DNA from: Membranipora membranacea | Lineage: Eukaryota > Bryozoa > Gymnolaemata > Cheilostomatida > Membraniporidae | Direction: 5' to 3' | DNA length: 64,000 bases | Assembly: GCA_914767715.1 (NCBI GenBank) | Contig: OU612074.1 | Coordinates: 13,380,062-13,444,061 of the forward strand | Part shown: positions 37,201 to 52,200 of the stretch, in pieces | Position numbering within the stretch: position 1 is the first letter of the stretch | How the letters are laid out: each line of letters starts with the position of its first letter | Position numbers and translations under genes: made by a program | Notes under the pieces: generated by a model | What the model was told of the DNA's origin: nothing | The model's database searches: none | Seen by the model: only the letters and a program-made list of their open reading frames with translations

Positions 37201-40200
37201 TAGCGTTGACACAATTCCCACAATGCAACTTCAGCCTTAGCACAGGACGCCAAGATGCGGGTCTGTTCACTAGGATAAACACAAACGTTGACAAGATCTT
37301 TTTGCGGATATCACCTCACTTTCATCATTATCCTTGCCAGCTGGTACTTTCTCAGGCCCCTTTTTTCTATTCTACAAGCTCACCAAGACACCACCAACAA
37401 AATATTTAAATATTAAAATTACCCCATATTATAGAACTATAAATTGTTACCTCACCAATTTTCAATCTATATCCCTAAGATTTTCAAAAGAAGATAATTG
37501 ATATTTGATGTCACATGTTTTGTTTTAGGATGTGGATCCTTCACAAGAATGATAGTCAATAAGATTGGAGAAGACTGGGTGTTCTTATTCATGCTCGGAG
37601 CTATTATGGCTTTGCTTAGCTTCACTATGGACTATTGTATAGCCAAACTTTTAGAAGGTATTTAAAATCATTACATTGAGTTTAAAATGGTTCCATGAGT
37701 GTATTTCTCCCGACTATCTATGATTTCATGCTTTAATCTATGATTTCATGTTTTTAATCTATGAAATCCTTGGGTTTTCCCCAATTTCACTAGAAAATGT
37801 ACAAAGACCTGGCTCTTTGGTAACCCTAACCCATTATTTGTTAATCAAGTTGTTATATTTTTTTCTCAGTTGGATATTGCTATAGCCAGATACTGTGCCA
37901 ATTTTGCAATATTGTGACAGTTTGTTAATTGAGCATGAGACAACAATGATTCTGACATTTGGATTTCCTCTACACCATATAGTTGAAAGTGGAAGGCTAC
38001 CTGCAACAACAAAGCTCTCAAATCATATTGGTGATTGCAAAAAGTTTAAGTTTCACAAAATTGTTCAAACAAATAAAAATAACTTTCTCCCCAATCTATA
38101 TCCATTTGTATCTCATGGTGATTGTTGATTTTGTTTGTTATTTTCTGTAGTCTGTGAGTAGCTGTTATCATTGGTGTGCCCTGAAGTGAAGACATGACAT
38201 GTCATATATCAGCTCACTCCCTCGCTCATATCTCACCAAACTTCTATAATCCCTGTTCTGGTGGAGGATTTTTGCCTTATCCCAGCATACCTCGACATAC
38301 TACTCCCCTATATCGCCATCTATGCCCATATTTTTCCACATGATACTACCTCTTCTGAGTCATAGAGTGTGTGTAGAATGTAGATGATATATGAGCCTCC
38401 TCTTTTCTTCCTGATTTTGGATTATGTAGACATCAGGACAGGAACTTGTTTCCAGTGGAGAAGGTCCGTCTGTACTCATTGTTTCACTCCGTATATATCA
38501 CCAGCTTCTCATAGCTTAGCACTTCTCATCTCCGTACAGCGCCTGAAACGCATATGAATGATTGTTTTGTTCCAGCTGCTGCATTAAGATAGGACGCTTT
38601 TCTTGCTTCTCTCTGATGGTATAGAAGTTACCTACTTTATAAGATCGCTTCATTATTCCTCTGCCCTGTATAAGTCTATCTTCTCACTCCGTATCCCGAG
38701 GCGATAAGGAATATAAGCCTAGGTCCACAGTTTGCACATACATGTACATGTACATGGCTATGTCAGTTAGGTGAAGGATGAATGTTGAGCCCTGTCGATA
38801 TTCTGCGTTTGCCGTGTTGGTTGATTGTTGATAGCTGTTCAATTCAAACAGCCACCCATTTCATCATGGATCGATTGCTTCATAGTATTTTCACTCATAC
38901 CTAATTCATTGTATTCAAATGTGCTTACTGATTATTTACTGTATACCCAGCCCATGACTTGGCAGACTTACAAACATACTTACATATATACCTGCAGCCC
39001 ATAAATTAGCGTACATACATATATACTTACATATATACTTACAGCTCATGAGGTGATATATGAAGAGACAGGTAGAATACATCCAGCCTTCTCATTTATA
39101 ACATGGATAGCTTTCCCTGTTGTACTTATACTATTCTCTACTTACTTTGTACATCTGGTAGCACCAAACGCTATAGGTGAGTCATTTCTCATAATAAATA
39201 CCCTAGGAGAGTAAATATATGCAAGAATTTAGTTGGTTGGGATGGACTTCATAATCAGCTATCACCAATACTAGCCAGTTAGGATGGGAGCTTGTATGAA
39301 GTAAAGAGGGTATCTTAATTCAGCTGATTTAATTTGATGTGAAAATTCTCTATTTGCAGCTCCAGCTCTACTGCTTCATTACTTTATAGTTCATTGAATG
39401 ATGTTCTAGGATGTTTAGCCTGCCGTAGCTTAGTTGTTATAATGTCACCATTGTTTGTTTTTACCAGGCTCAGGTATACCAGAAATGAAGACAATCCTAC
39501 GAGGCGTTGTACTCAAAGAGTATCTCACATTCAGAACTCTGGGTAGTAAGATGGTCGGTCTAACTACTTCACTAGGCAGCGGTCTGCCCTTCGGTAAAGA
39601 GGTAAATCTTAATTCTTCTTTCAGACTAATTGTTCTGTATGAAGTAACTTGGTAACAATAGGGGTTAGTGTCATAAAAGTTCTTTTCCCTATGGCTCTGA
39701 CTATGTGCCATGTATCACGGAAATTGAGTGAGTAAGGATATTGTTAGCTTTTCGTATTTCTGAGATACTCAGGAATGATCTAGTAGTAATCTCTGTTATG
39801 GAGTAATCACAATTGCTTTATTTGTATTATTCAGGGACCGTTTGTACATATAGCCAGTATAGTAGCGACATTACTCAGTAAATGGGTCAGCTCATTTCGT
39901 GGTATATATGAGAATGAATCTCGTAATAATGAGATGTTAGCTGCAGCAGCTGCAACTGGAGTAGCCTGTACATTCGCTGCACCCATAGGAGGTAGGATCC
40001 CATCAGATAACTCTCTGTTACGTCGATGTATCCTAGTTTGCAGCCATTCCCTGATTACCAACTGGCTGTTACAATTTGGAGTTATTATCTCATTGAACAA
40101 GTTGTTCAATGAGATAATAACTCCAAATTATATGAGTGAAAGCACACAATTTATTGACAGATGGCTATAAAACGATTTGTATATTACAGGCAGGTGCACA

Positions 40201-43200
40201 CTATTACTCAAATATTTATTTCAGTTTGCATGAATGACTTTCTCAACCTTATGTGCTGTCTTATCACAAGATAATCTAATAATTGATATTTGCATGATTA
40301 TACTACATTATCTACTTACAGGTGTTTTATTCAGTATAGAGGTAACAGCTACGTACTTTGCTGTACGTAATTACTGGAGAGGATTTTTTGCAGCAGTCTG
40401 TGCTGCTATTCTCTTCAGACTATGCGCTATACTGTTTGAGGGAGAGGATACTGTCACTGCTCTATTTAAAACAACACTCAGGCATGAGTTCCCTTTTGAT
40501 GCGCTGGAGCTTCTGGCATTCGCTGCTATCGGGTAGGTACAAATTTCCCCTGAAATTTACTGCCAACATCAATTCATCAGCACATATGTGCTTGTGCTTG
40601 TCTATGTGCTCTTGTGGCTCCTGGTGACACTCACCATAACCATAACATAAGAAATCAGGTGCACTGAGATGTGCTCAGTGCTTCACCCATTAATTAATAT
40701 GTTATTCTCTTTTGTTACAGAATAGCGAGCGGGTTTGCCGGAGCATTATTTGTGTGGATTCACAGGAAGTTTATATTCCTCATGAGAAGAAATAAGAAAT
40801 TCTCATCATTCTTACAAAGCTAGTAAGTTGGGTAGTTTTTATGAATACTTACTTGTATACTTGTCACACTGTGTAGGTTCTATATATAAAATCCGTACAA
40901 TGTATTGCTTGTAAATGAGTTCTGGTTAATTAGTCATATTGTATCTCATCTTTAGTTAGTGATGTAGTGTCCATAAGATGAGATAATGAAATAAAATAAA
41001 TGCCACAAGAGTTTGTACTAGCCAGGGAATTATCAGCAGAACACTCCATGTCAAGGCCTGGGATGGTATGGCAGACTAATTATCGCCAATATAAATGTAA
41101 TTTAGTCTTGCAGACAAGTTTTCAACAAAAAGTCATGAATAGGCATCACAACAGTATTGAGCTATCCCCCTTATATGTGAATCAGAAATAATCTAGTTTA
41201 TATGTGTGTTATGATGTTTTGTGTATTTTGTAGCCGATTCATATATCCATTAGTAGTTACAGTGATTATTACCGCTGCTACTTGTCCTCAATCTCTAGGA
41301 CAGTATATGGGAGGAGGGGTAAGTCTCTATTACTCACTATTGCAGTGTAAGTGTAGATAATAACCAGCTTATATCAGTCCAAAGTCTCAATCGGCAGTAC
41401 AATTTTGTGGCATTTCATTAACAGTGGCTCCTTTTGTGGTGATTATAGAATCTAACTTGCAGCCATTCGAGCCAGTGCCTTCAATATTGACCTAATAGCA
41501 AGCTGTTTGATGAGCAGATGGATAATACTGCAGGCTTATACCATTGTTTGATAAGTTAAACTCTACAGATTCCTTGTCTGTACGCCTTGTCTACATTCCT
41601 GTGACCAATGGTTTATATTATTTACTTACAGATAACATTTAAGCAGGCGCTGACTGATTTCTTTGCCAATGTGACATGGAGTGATCCTTATAATGAGTTT
41701 CTTACTGTAGATGAGCAGAGAATCATAGCCAGATGGGACAATCCCTCTATATGGGTGTCTCTGCCTGTCTATATGATATTTGTGGTATGTGGTAAATTTG
41801 TGTTTCTTACATTCATTTGCGGTGTATATACAGTATCATTATATATTTGGTATATACAGCATCGTGAATTACAAACCCGCAAATAATCATCGGTTTACAA
41901 AAGTATATATATACCTCAGAGGAGTATATATTAGCCTGAGTTTAGTTGAGGTTACCCCAGGTGGAAGTTTCTCTAATGTAATAAGGTTTAGCAAATGCTA
42001 GCTCACCATAAGATTTGCTATTCTTGTGTATGTGAAAATTTAAACTTTTTTTCCTGGGAATACTTAACTCCTCTGGTAGTGTGTAATAAACCTGAAGAAT
42101 TGAGGTGTTGAACCTTTACTGAATATTCATGATTATTTTATGTGTCTTGCTGCCGTAATTGACACTGACTCTCAGTATTGATATTAATGTATATCTGTGT
42201 TTGTAGTTTTTAATGGCAGCGGTTGCTATCACACTTCCCGTCCCGTCCGGAGTTTTCATTCCTGTATTCGCTATCGGTGAGTTTAACTATCAGTAATAAT
42301 AATACCTAAGAAAATGAGTACATGTGTCCCAGAGTATGCATGACTTATTCTGTGATATGCTGGAGACAATGTCACCTTTCTGTGGATAGGCCCACTCTTG
42401 AGCTTGTGTATTGTTCTCAAAAGTTCATCAACAGTGGCATACTGTAATATTTATTTGAAGATATGAAGCATTAGTCAACTGCTTTCTCTTACTGGCCCCA
42501 TCTTTGGTCACCACAAGCTCTTGTGTTAATTTGTCTGATATCTTATATGATGTATGCCATTGTTGTTTTGGTTAACAGGTGCTGCGTTTGGAAGGTTAAT
42601 AGGAGAAGCTATGTATGTCTGGTTCCCTCAGGGAATAAATAACGGTCACTCTCTATACGCTGTAGTTCCTGGAGGTTACGCTGTAGTGGGTGAGTCTGTG
42701 TAGATGTTTCTGTTGATGTTTATGTTCAATGTTGGATAAAATCACACAAGGTAATTGAGTCTATCATGAAAAATGAGAAACTAGGAAGCCTTACGCTGAT
42801 TGCGTTTGCGCTCAGTTTACCAACAGAAATGACTCTGCTTATCTTATGAGGTGACCTTTCGACCCCTTAATGCACTGTTACATTTCGTGATATACAGGTG
42901 CTGCTGCCCTATCTGGAGCTGTTACACATACTATATCTACTAGTATGATAGTATTTGAGCTGACTGGACAGATGTCACATATACTACCAGCTGTGTTAGC
43001 TGTACTTATAGCTAATGCTATAGCTAATATACTACAGCCTTCCATATATGATAGTATAATACAGATCAAGCGTCTACCTTATCTACCAAACTTCCTACCA
43101 ACTAACAGCAAGTAAGTCTCGTCTCTCATAACTGCCAACTCAAATTTACGCTCCTTTTGTTATGTTAGGCCATCCGATATTAAATTCTGAATGGTGACAT

Positions 43201-46200
43201 TAAACTGAGGGTGTGTGTCCAGAGTTTTGTTTGGTCAAAATAATACAGCAAAAAGTAACAAATCCTGTGCCGCATTGAAACTGTAAACATGATGACACAG
43301 TTACCTGGAAGAAGTCTTTATTTATGTGAAAGGTCGCAGGTAGATATGGACATTTCTAAGACTCCGAATCTCTCTGGAAATTCCAGGCTAGATATGTATT
43401 GAGGGATCGCTGGTAACATGATATTGATATGTTAACATCATTGCGTACCATGTTTTAAATACACAGCGCTCACAGAATCTGTGCGGAGGATATCATGTTA
43501 CGAGATGTGAAGACTATTAGTTACGAGACGACTTATGAAGAAGTGAGACAACTCCTAACTGAAAACGAGGCTCTACGATCATTTCCTCTCGTCGATAGCA
43601 TCAGTATGTAGATTGTAAAGAATGAAGTGTGCGCAATGTAATTTTCCTCATTTAATTCTTATTTATATAGTTATATATTCGCACAAGGCAAATGTGGAAC
43701 ATGAATATTTGTCCTAAGTTATGATCTCTTACTTGACTACCATATCCCTTCGTATTTTATGATATTCCTGCGACAGTCATCTCTTTGCCCGTGTTGATGT
43801 AGATCACATGATACTGTTGGGTTCAGTACAGAGGGTTGAGTTGATCAGGTTATTAGAGCTTCACCTCGGACGAGAGACCAGGCAGACATTATCACAATCA
43901 GGTGAAACAGCCGCAGAAGTTGTCAATGAGAAAATTAACAAAAAGACTAACGGTAAGATTGGTTTTATTTTGAAAAAGATGAATATGGTGCTGATTTCGT
44001 GGACTATGTTGAGAATATTAACTACATGATGAGCCTGCTTTTTTGTCAATGCAACAAACTGCTTGAGCTTTGCCTGTTATGCTTTGCTTTATGTACAGCA
44101 GAAGACTAATCAAGGAAAGAAAACAGATGAGCCTAACCTCACATAATTTTGCTCCTCCAGCTGTCCAGGCAATCATTTCCCTAATTAATTGAATTAGAAA
44201 GATTATTTGTGGGATTCCCTTGACTCACCTTGCTTATGATATAAACAAGGCAAGTTAAGACAAACCCACAAACAATCTTTACATGTCAGTCATATTTTTT
44301 TATTATTGCATTCCAAACATGAACACTACAGATGTGTCAATTTGTGAAAGCAAGGAGTTACTCCGGGTGGAAGTAAGCTGTTACAAAATAGCCCCAATTG
44401 TACTACCAGTGTCAATGCCTGGGTGGTCCTTGTGACCAAAGAGTTAGAGACTCCTTGTTGTGACACAGTAAAACTCTTGGCATTATTTTGTACCAGCTAA
44501 CTAGATACCAGTTTTGTCACTGGGACCACCCAGGCATTGACACTTATTGTGGTGATACCGCAATATTATTGGTTAAAAATCAAGGACTTCACACTTGGTG
44601 CTCTTAACATTATGTCACTAGGACCACCCAGAGATTTTCACTGAATACTTCATATAAAGCTGAATGATCAATCCTTGTGTTATTGTATATGGCTGATGCA
44701 CACAATGTTGTGATTGCACAGGATACAAGAAGAAAGGCGCTAGACGACGTGGAGGATCATCTCCTAAAAGTACGACAAGTGGTACTAGTTCTGATGACGA
44801 GACTGTGAGTAACATTGATACCCTTCCCTTCCTCTCATATAGATAGTGTGCAGCATAACTTATATTATAACATGCATGGATAAATGATATATTCACACAC
44901 AATACTGGATCTATGGTGATTGGTGGTGTTGAAGCACTTGACCCAATGTTGTGACTCTTTACATAGGAATTGCTGTGGATAGTGAAGTGCCTGCAGTTTC
45001 CCCCCTGAGGTGTTGCTTGGCTTTCAGTTATTTTTAGATTCGAGTCCATATGAATTCATGTCAGTGATAACAATAATACAGTGCAGTTCACTTAATTCAA
45101 ACCTCTGGGGACCGCAAAAATTTATTCTAATTAAGCCGAGTCTGAATTAAGTGACATTATAATGCATTGAGATCTGGCTGAAGGGACCAATTCTCTTTGT
45201 CTGAATTAACAGGAGTTTTGAATTATAAAGTTTGAATTAACCAGCTTACATTGTATTAACAATATTTTACCCTGATTTTTCAAAGCATTAGTACATATGC
45301 ATACACATGATTGGCGTACATGGAGAATTGGTTACTTGCGTAATTGGCACATATGATAATTTGATATGTATAGATGATTTCAGTAGATATTCTGAGAATT
45401 ATTCGGCCTCCGATGTACATTTTTTGCTAGCATATCCTGTGTTCTTATCATGAATGAAGCATCTGATCCTTGTTCTACAATGACCAGTTGTTTGATAGAT
45501 CAAGTTTAATCCATTTGCCTGCATACCAGTTTCTCCCTTCCACTGCGGCGTGACCAGTGGATCGGGAGTAACTTCGAATGCAGGCAAATGGATCAAACTT
45601 GGTCTAGTTGTTTGAGGACTCATTCTTTTGTATACTATATTATTGTTGTTATTGTTATTCAAACTTTTATGACTGTTATGACTTACAGGATGTGAGGCGT
45701 GACAGAGCTCTGCAGGTGATAGCCGAGAGAGGAGATACAGATAAGGTATATCAGACTATCGGAGCTCCTGAGAGAGCCAGATCTCCTACTAAATCTATAC
45801 TTAAAAAGTCCAGCACTAACCCTGATCTCTTATCTGAAGTTAAACGTCAGGCATCACCTGCCAGAGATCGCAGTCCGGGTAGAACTGGTAAGGTGTATTA
45901 TCATTGTAGGATAAGTGTCAGACTATCTCACATAGGATTCATGGATGGCTTTGGTTTTAGTTTAGTATTCTGGTTGGTCTTTCAGTTAGAATGAGCGATG
46001 TTTTACTAAAGTTATCACTATCACATTGCTCAAAATGATCACTCACTTGGCCTTTCAATTAGATAAAATCACTCCCAAATCGCTCACTCAGAATGTATAT
46101 AGTGCCATCAATGACTGAGCGATTTGAAAGCGAGAGCCTAGCAGGTATCGCTCACTCACTGAGTGAACGATCAAATTGCGATTTTGGCTGATTCTTATTG

Positions 46201-49200
46201 AAAGACCCCTCAGCATCCTTGCTTTGAATTATCAAATTATGATCTTTTGATAAATTTTCTAGAGTATCTATTTGTATACTATATGCTAGGATTGAAGTAT
46301 AACCAAATCTTTTTCGAACTGCTCAATGTGAAATGCTAATTGCTCATTGGCGAAAGCAGAAACATTCATTGTAAAGCAACAAGGTAGCAATTTAACATTG
46401 CAAGAGACAATGTTTATGTCATTTTATGTCCATATCCTTGCGAATAAATATTGGGTATAAATTGACTAACTTGACTTTCATGTCGATTTAATATAATGAA
46501 AAAAACTTTGTAACATATAAACATAATTACAGGTAAGAAAGTGCTGCCGTTATCTCAACTATTCAAATCACGTCACAGAGCATCATTGGAGGCACTGGAT
46601 CAAAGTGATGAGCATGTATGTACCTGTTACTTCTTATCTCCTAGTTATATTTATGCACCCTTGCTAGATAATATGTGAAGTATACATTGCCTCAGCACCT
46701 ATACATTGATGTTGTCTCACTTGTTGCAGTCGTTTTTTGCTAGAAGCCACAGCAGGTGCGCAAGACTTGGCGGTCATCATAATGATGGCTAGTTTTAACT
46801 TTGCATAGTTTTAATTTAATTTAAGCAACCTTAACTTTTATATGAACAGTTGAGATTTAAAAATAGGGCAACTATGTAACCTAACAATAATATCCATCCC
46901 CATACAATCCTGCTTATCCCTAAGTCCTCAGGCATGTATACATACATTTTGCTGAGGGGAAGCAGTTTGTGTGCATGGCTCACATCCATACCTCAACCCC
47001 AATTAGCCCAGCAGCCACAAGATCCAGTTGGTCTTAATACAACATCCTGACTTTGTATCTACAGTTTACATGTATAACAGACTCAGTCATGACGACATGT
47101 TTTGCTAATAATTTGCATTTTATGAATTTCTCTTTCAGTTAAAAAATGTTTCATACTTTCTTGAGAATTGTATCTAATCATTCTACTGACAAACCTACAC
47201 TGTTTACTTATCAGTAAATAACATATAAGTGTTGAAGCTGATTGTCATATGACTATTGTATCTCATACTTCGGGGCTTATGTTGGGTTTGAGGGCGGTCA
47301 GGTGGATGTACCCTCAGTTGTCCCTGATGTCCTGGCGCTAAATTTCACCTACCAGGTTTTTGTTTCACACAGTCCCTGATTGAATTCAAAATGAATCCAA
47401 TCTCAGGAGTTTGTTTTACTATATGAGCCCAAACCAGCCGATGAGAAAGTGTTCATGTTTAAAGCGAAAATAAAACGTGGCAGGAAAATCTTTGATAAAT
47501 TTGTTTTGAGGATCCAGAAGTAAATTGAGGAAAAGAAGTGGAGTGGAGGAATGAAAGCTTCCTTTACATCCATAATAAAATTAATTCTAAACATTTATTA
47601 TGTAGATTGTAGATATAAAATTATATTAGGCTACGTTTCTGGGATAAATATATGTCACCCCTTTAAAATTTCTGCTAAACGGTTTTCAAAGCGATAGCCA
47701 TACAGTATTTGGGCTAGAATTATGGCCGCTCCAAGGGTAGTTTTGCTACCTGTGAGCAAGTATAGAATAATTAGTAGATAGATAGATTTGATGAAACAGG
47801 GATCCCACACATTCGGGGATTCTATAGCTAGCTAGCCTAATGACGAAGTAAACCTGCACTGCTCTAGGAACAAATGGTTAAGCCTGATGGCACATGTATT
47901 GGAGTTTTATTGAAAAAATATCAGGTTTTTTTTTATTATTCCATGTTTTTGACTTACTTGAAAAAATTTAATCTTGGCTTTGTTGCATACTTCCTATGTA
48001 TCCAAATTTATTGGGGTGTTATCTCAGGGAGCACGTGGTAAAAAGCATCACATACCAACAAATATTGGTGGTGACACACATTACATAATGTGGACTACTT
48101 GTGTTCACTTATAGTTAAGGTATGTCAGGGTAATCACCATATCCACCTTCACTAAAATAAGCATAATAGATCACAGGCTAGAAGTTTCTATTCCTGTTCT
48201 ATTTCTTCTTAATTGAGGGTACTTTCATCACCACCAAACCAGCTGAAGCCCAAAGTTAAGAGATACGGTAGTCCTATGTTTTTTGTTGCCTTCCTTTCAC
48301 TTGTGCGACGGCTTGTTTTTATGCTAAACCTTCTGTGCTCACTGTTATCTGCAGTCTACGGTGAGTGAAGCAGCGAGTCTGCTCTCCTCTGAGGCTGACA
48401 CAGCTGACACAGCTGACGGCCGTGTCAGATTTGTAGAATCACCGTTCAGGGTAAGAGCTATATGTGCCCCTGGCGCTGGCCCCCTTCTACTCTACTACAG
48501 CTGTTTTTCCCCCTTGTCTATCCGACCCTTTCCTCAAACCACCCAAATCCAGCTAGTGTAACTGACCAGCCTGTCTATCTTATCAGTTTATGTATAATAC
48601 TGCTGCTGTGCTTATTTCTGCTGCTTTTCTGTGAGTGCTGTCCAACTTCTTACTAACGCTGATAATAAAAACATGCTGCGGGTATACACACCAGGTTAAA
48701 CATGCTGCGGGTATACACACCAGGTTGTTTCAATTGAGGCTGACGGACAGTTTTTGATCAACTTAACAGCCGAGTTAGTATTTGGACAGGCCTTAATATT
48801 TTTGTGTGTGCGGACGTACGTATGTATGTAAGTGGCTGCTTCTATATTATTGTTTGCTCTTTATGCAGTGTGTTCAGAGTGATTCAACACGCTCCATCAA
48901 GTTGGTAAGCCAGTGTGAACACAACACTCAAGTGTGGTTTCACTGCTCACCTTTTCCATAATGGATTATATGAAAGTTCAAGTTATTTACTATAAATACA
49001 ATTTATGTAGATCTTATAATGATCATGTTGACAACTGCACTAGTCATAGTGCTAAGTGTATTATCAAACACCCATTTAGATATGGGTGATTGAAAACTCA
49101 AACTTGCAGCCTTCTCAGCCTCGCTATAATTGAGTGAATTATCAACATTAAATTCATTTACTTGGCTAAGTTACGATATTTTATCTCTAGCCACCATTGA

Positions 49201-52200
49201 GAATAGTAGATCTACCTATAGTTGAGGTAACAAGTTTGTATAGATGTGTTATAATGTAACGGGTAAAATACGACCTTTTCCTACCTGCACTCTCGTTTGT
49301 ACAGATTTATGCCTCTTGCTGATCAAAGATTTCCATTATATAAATTCGATTTCCGTTAGAAATCCACATTTCACTTGCTGCCTGCGGGTCAGGTTTTTAG
49401 AATTTTTAGATTATTATGTTCAGCGCCTGTAATTATGTTCTCACACAGCAACTAAGCAAGGAAAAGCTTTGATCCTCTACATATATAACCATTGCTTCCC
49501 TCCAGTTTTTATGTTAACTCGTTTTAGTTTCGTTAACCCCCCCTTGTGTCGTTACCCCCCCCCCCCCCTTTTGTGTGATGTTATTTTTAGTGAACGCAGT
49601 GTGCTGACAAAATAAACCACTTCACTGCAGGCTATTATCCGTATTGTTCAATGAGTCTTCTTCTATGCCCAGCTCTCTGGCTCCGGATTCCCTTTTCAAT
49701 GTGTGGAATTTTACCTCACCCGATTCTTGTTAGCTGGGAATATAACTCTCAATGTAGTTCATGTCAAAATAATACATATTTCCCTTAATTTCCCTTTCCC
49801 TCGATTAAAATACCATATATACTCATGTTCTGGCGTTTTTATCTCTTGTATTCTGGTATATTCAACAATTCAAACTCCACAGGCTACATCTTGGTACTCT
49901 GAATTGCACAAACCATTAGATGTAAGCCATCATAATGATCAAACTGTTCAACTTGACATGTTTTGTAACTCCTATTCCAAATTCTTTTTACACACAATGT
50001 TAATCTCCTTCTTGTAGCAAATGCGTTGGGAGGCTGAACAGCTGAGCTGTAAACTGGACTTTGATGAATGTCAAGTAGACCCAGCTCCATTCCAACTCGT
50101 AGAGAAAACCTCACTTTATAAAGTAAGTCTGTCTTAGGCTGCATTCTCACGAACAGATTTCTCTCTTTGGTCAGATTTTGCTTTTGTGTATGGTATCTCG
50201 GGGCACAACCAAAATCTGTATTTTGTGACAATAATAAGAATTTGTCGGTTTTAGATGGCTCCCAATTAAAGGTTTTATGAGGGCAAAATCTGACCAGATA
50301 ATCTGATAGAAGAATCTGTCCGAAATAATCTGCAGTGTATATGCAGCTGAGTCTCTTGGAATTATGTTTAAGTTGAAGTTGACGCCCATCAAAGTTCACT
50401 TTTTTTGCGAGGCCGAGAATCTAGTGAGTCATAAACTCATTATCTTGCTCATAGAGTCTTTTAACTCTGACTTGGTTGTGACACTGTTACACTGAGACGT
50501 TACGACATTATACTGAGACATTATATCATATATTTCAGGTACACTCACTATTCTCGTTACTAGGATTGAATCATGCTTATGTAACTAATGTGGGAAAACT
50601 AGTCGGAGTTGTCTCTCTCAAAGAGGTAAATATCCCGTCATTTCAGCTTTTAATTTCTCCGACATTTCACATATGTTACATTCAATATTATAATATTTTA
50701 TGAATTGTGAATGATTTAATGATTTGTCTTGTATACGTATACACGTAACAGCGATGAGATTCATGTGCATGACTTCACTTCACAGCATGAAGCATGAAAC
50801 TGCAGCGTATTATCAATTCTTCTGCATACAAACCTTTGATACATTTTACCTGGGATCCATTAATGTGATACATACATACCTATACTCTGTTTAGCTTTGT
50901 GAAAGTGTAGCGGCTCAAAATGGTGAGAGTTAACAGTGTTATATTTGATGCTGCTCCTAAGCAGATACTATATAAGTCTACAGTTATATGTTACCTGTTA
51001 TTCTGGCTCTGTAGCCTTTAATATTCGTTATTTTGTAATTACTCAATATTGTTCGCCTCTCGTATTATTGTGAAAACTATTATGTCATATGGGATTATTA
51101 TTTTTGAGAGAATTGGTCAAAAAAAAGTATATTTTTGCTTGCACTGCCAGCAGTAATAGGTTGGTCACTCTCATGGTGTAGTAAACAACTGATCATCCCT
51201 GAGTGAAAAGTTCAGGGAGAAGACAATAATGTACAGATATTATTTTATGACATTATTTGGTTATCTAAAATCAGTTACAGAAAATTATGATAGAGCTGCT
51301 GTCTCATCATCCGATCCCCGACAGTAGTGATACTGTCAGTGATACTCTGTCGGCTCATTCTGTCAATGTGTCACCAAGTGTCACACTGTCAGATCTGTCA
51401 CGTCCCCTCGATCCTATAGGCGAGGATAATGAGAGTTATGTGACAGAGGACTATTGTGGCTCTGTGATAACCCACAGAGATATGCTGGACTCGAGAAGTG
51501 CCCGCTTCTCACCAGCTGTCGTGAGTCGTGTTACACTCGTTAGACGTCAGAGTTGTGCAGTGTACTGACAAGGCTTGTCACTCTAATCATTACTTGCTTG
51601 TTAACTGATACATCAGCACGAGTGTCTCTTATTTTTCAATTTTCGTAGCAGAATTCTCAGATGTTTTCTGATTGGTCAATCAGAGACTTGGACAACGTAG
51701 ACGTGTTTATATGACAGTGTTCTGAACATTGCCGAAGGTGTTTTAGCACACTATATTTCGGCAAGCATGACTTCATACTTTTCCCCTCACACACCAAATA
51801 AATATTGTCACATTTTTATAGTTGTTGTGATCGCATCCACCTGACGGCGCTGTGGTCGTCTTTTCACCCAATCATGTGTGACTTACACTTTTATTCCACA
51901 CCACTTAGTCTCAGCTGTTGTTGTCAGTGTTGTTGTAGTATTGTGACTTCCTTACCACAATATGAAGCTTATTGTTTTTATGCTTTCTGAGATTGACTTA
52001 GCCCAATCATTGTTCACTCTCAGCCCTCTGGTACATGCTTCAGTACGTGACATACGTTCCCTCATCCTTGCTTCTCCATTACTGAATCTTATTTCACCTG
52101 GATGTAGAAACATGTCTGTAGATTGTAACGCATATTGAGAGCTTCATTGTTTCGAAAATGCAAACAGTTAAAACTTGTACTTTTGTTAGTATTCTGACAA

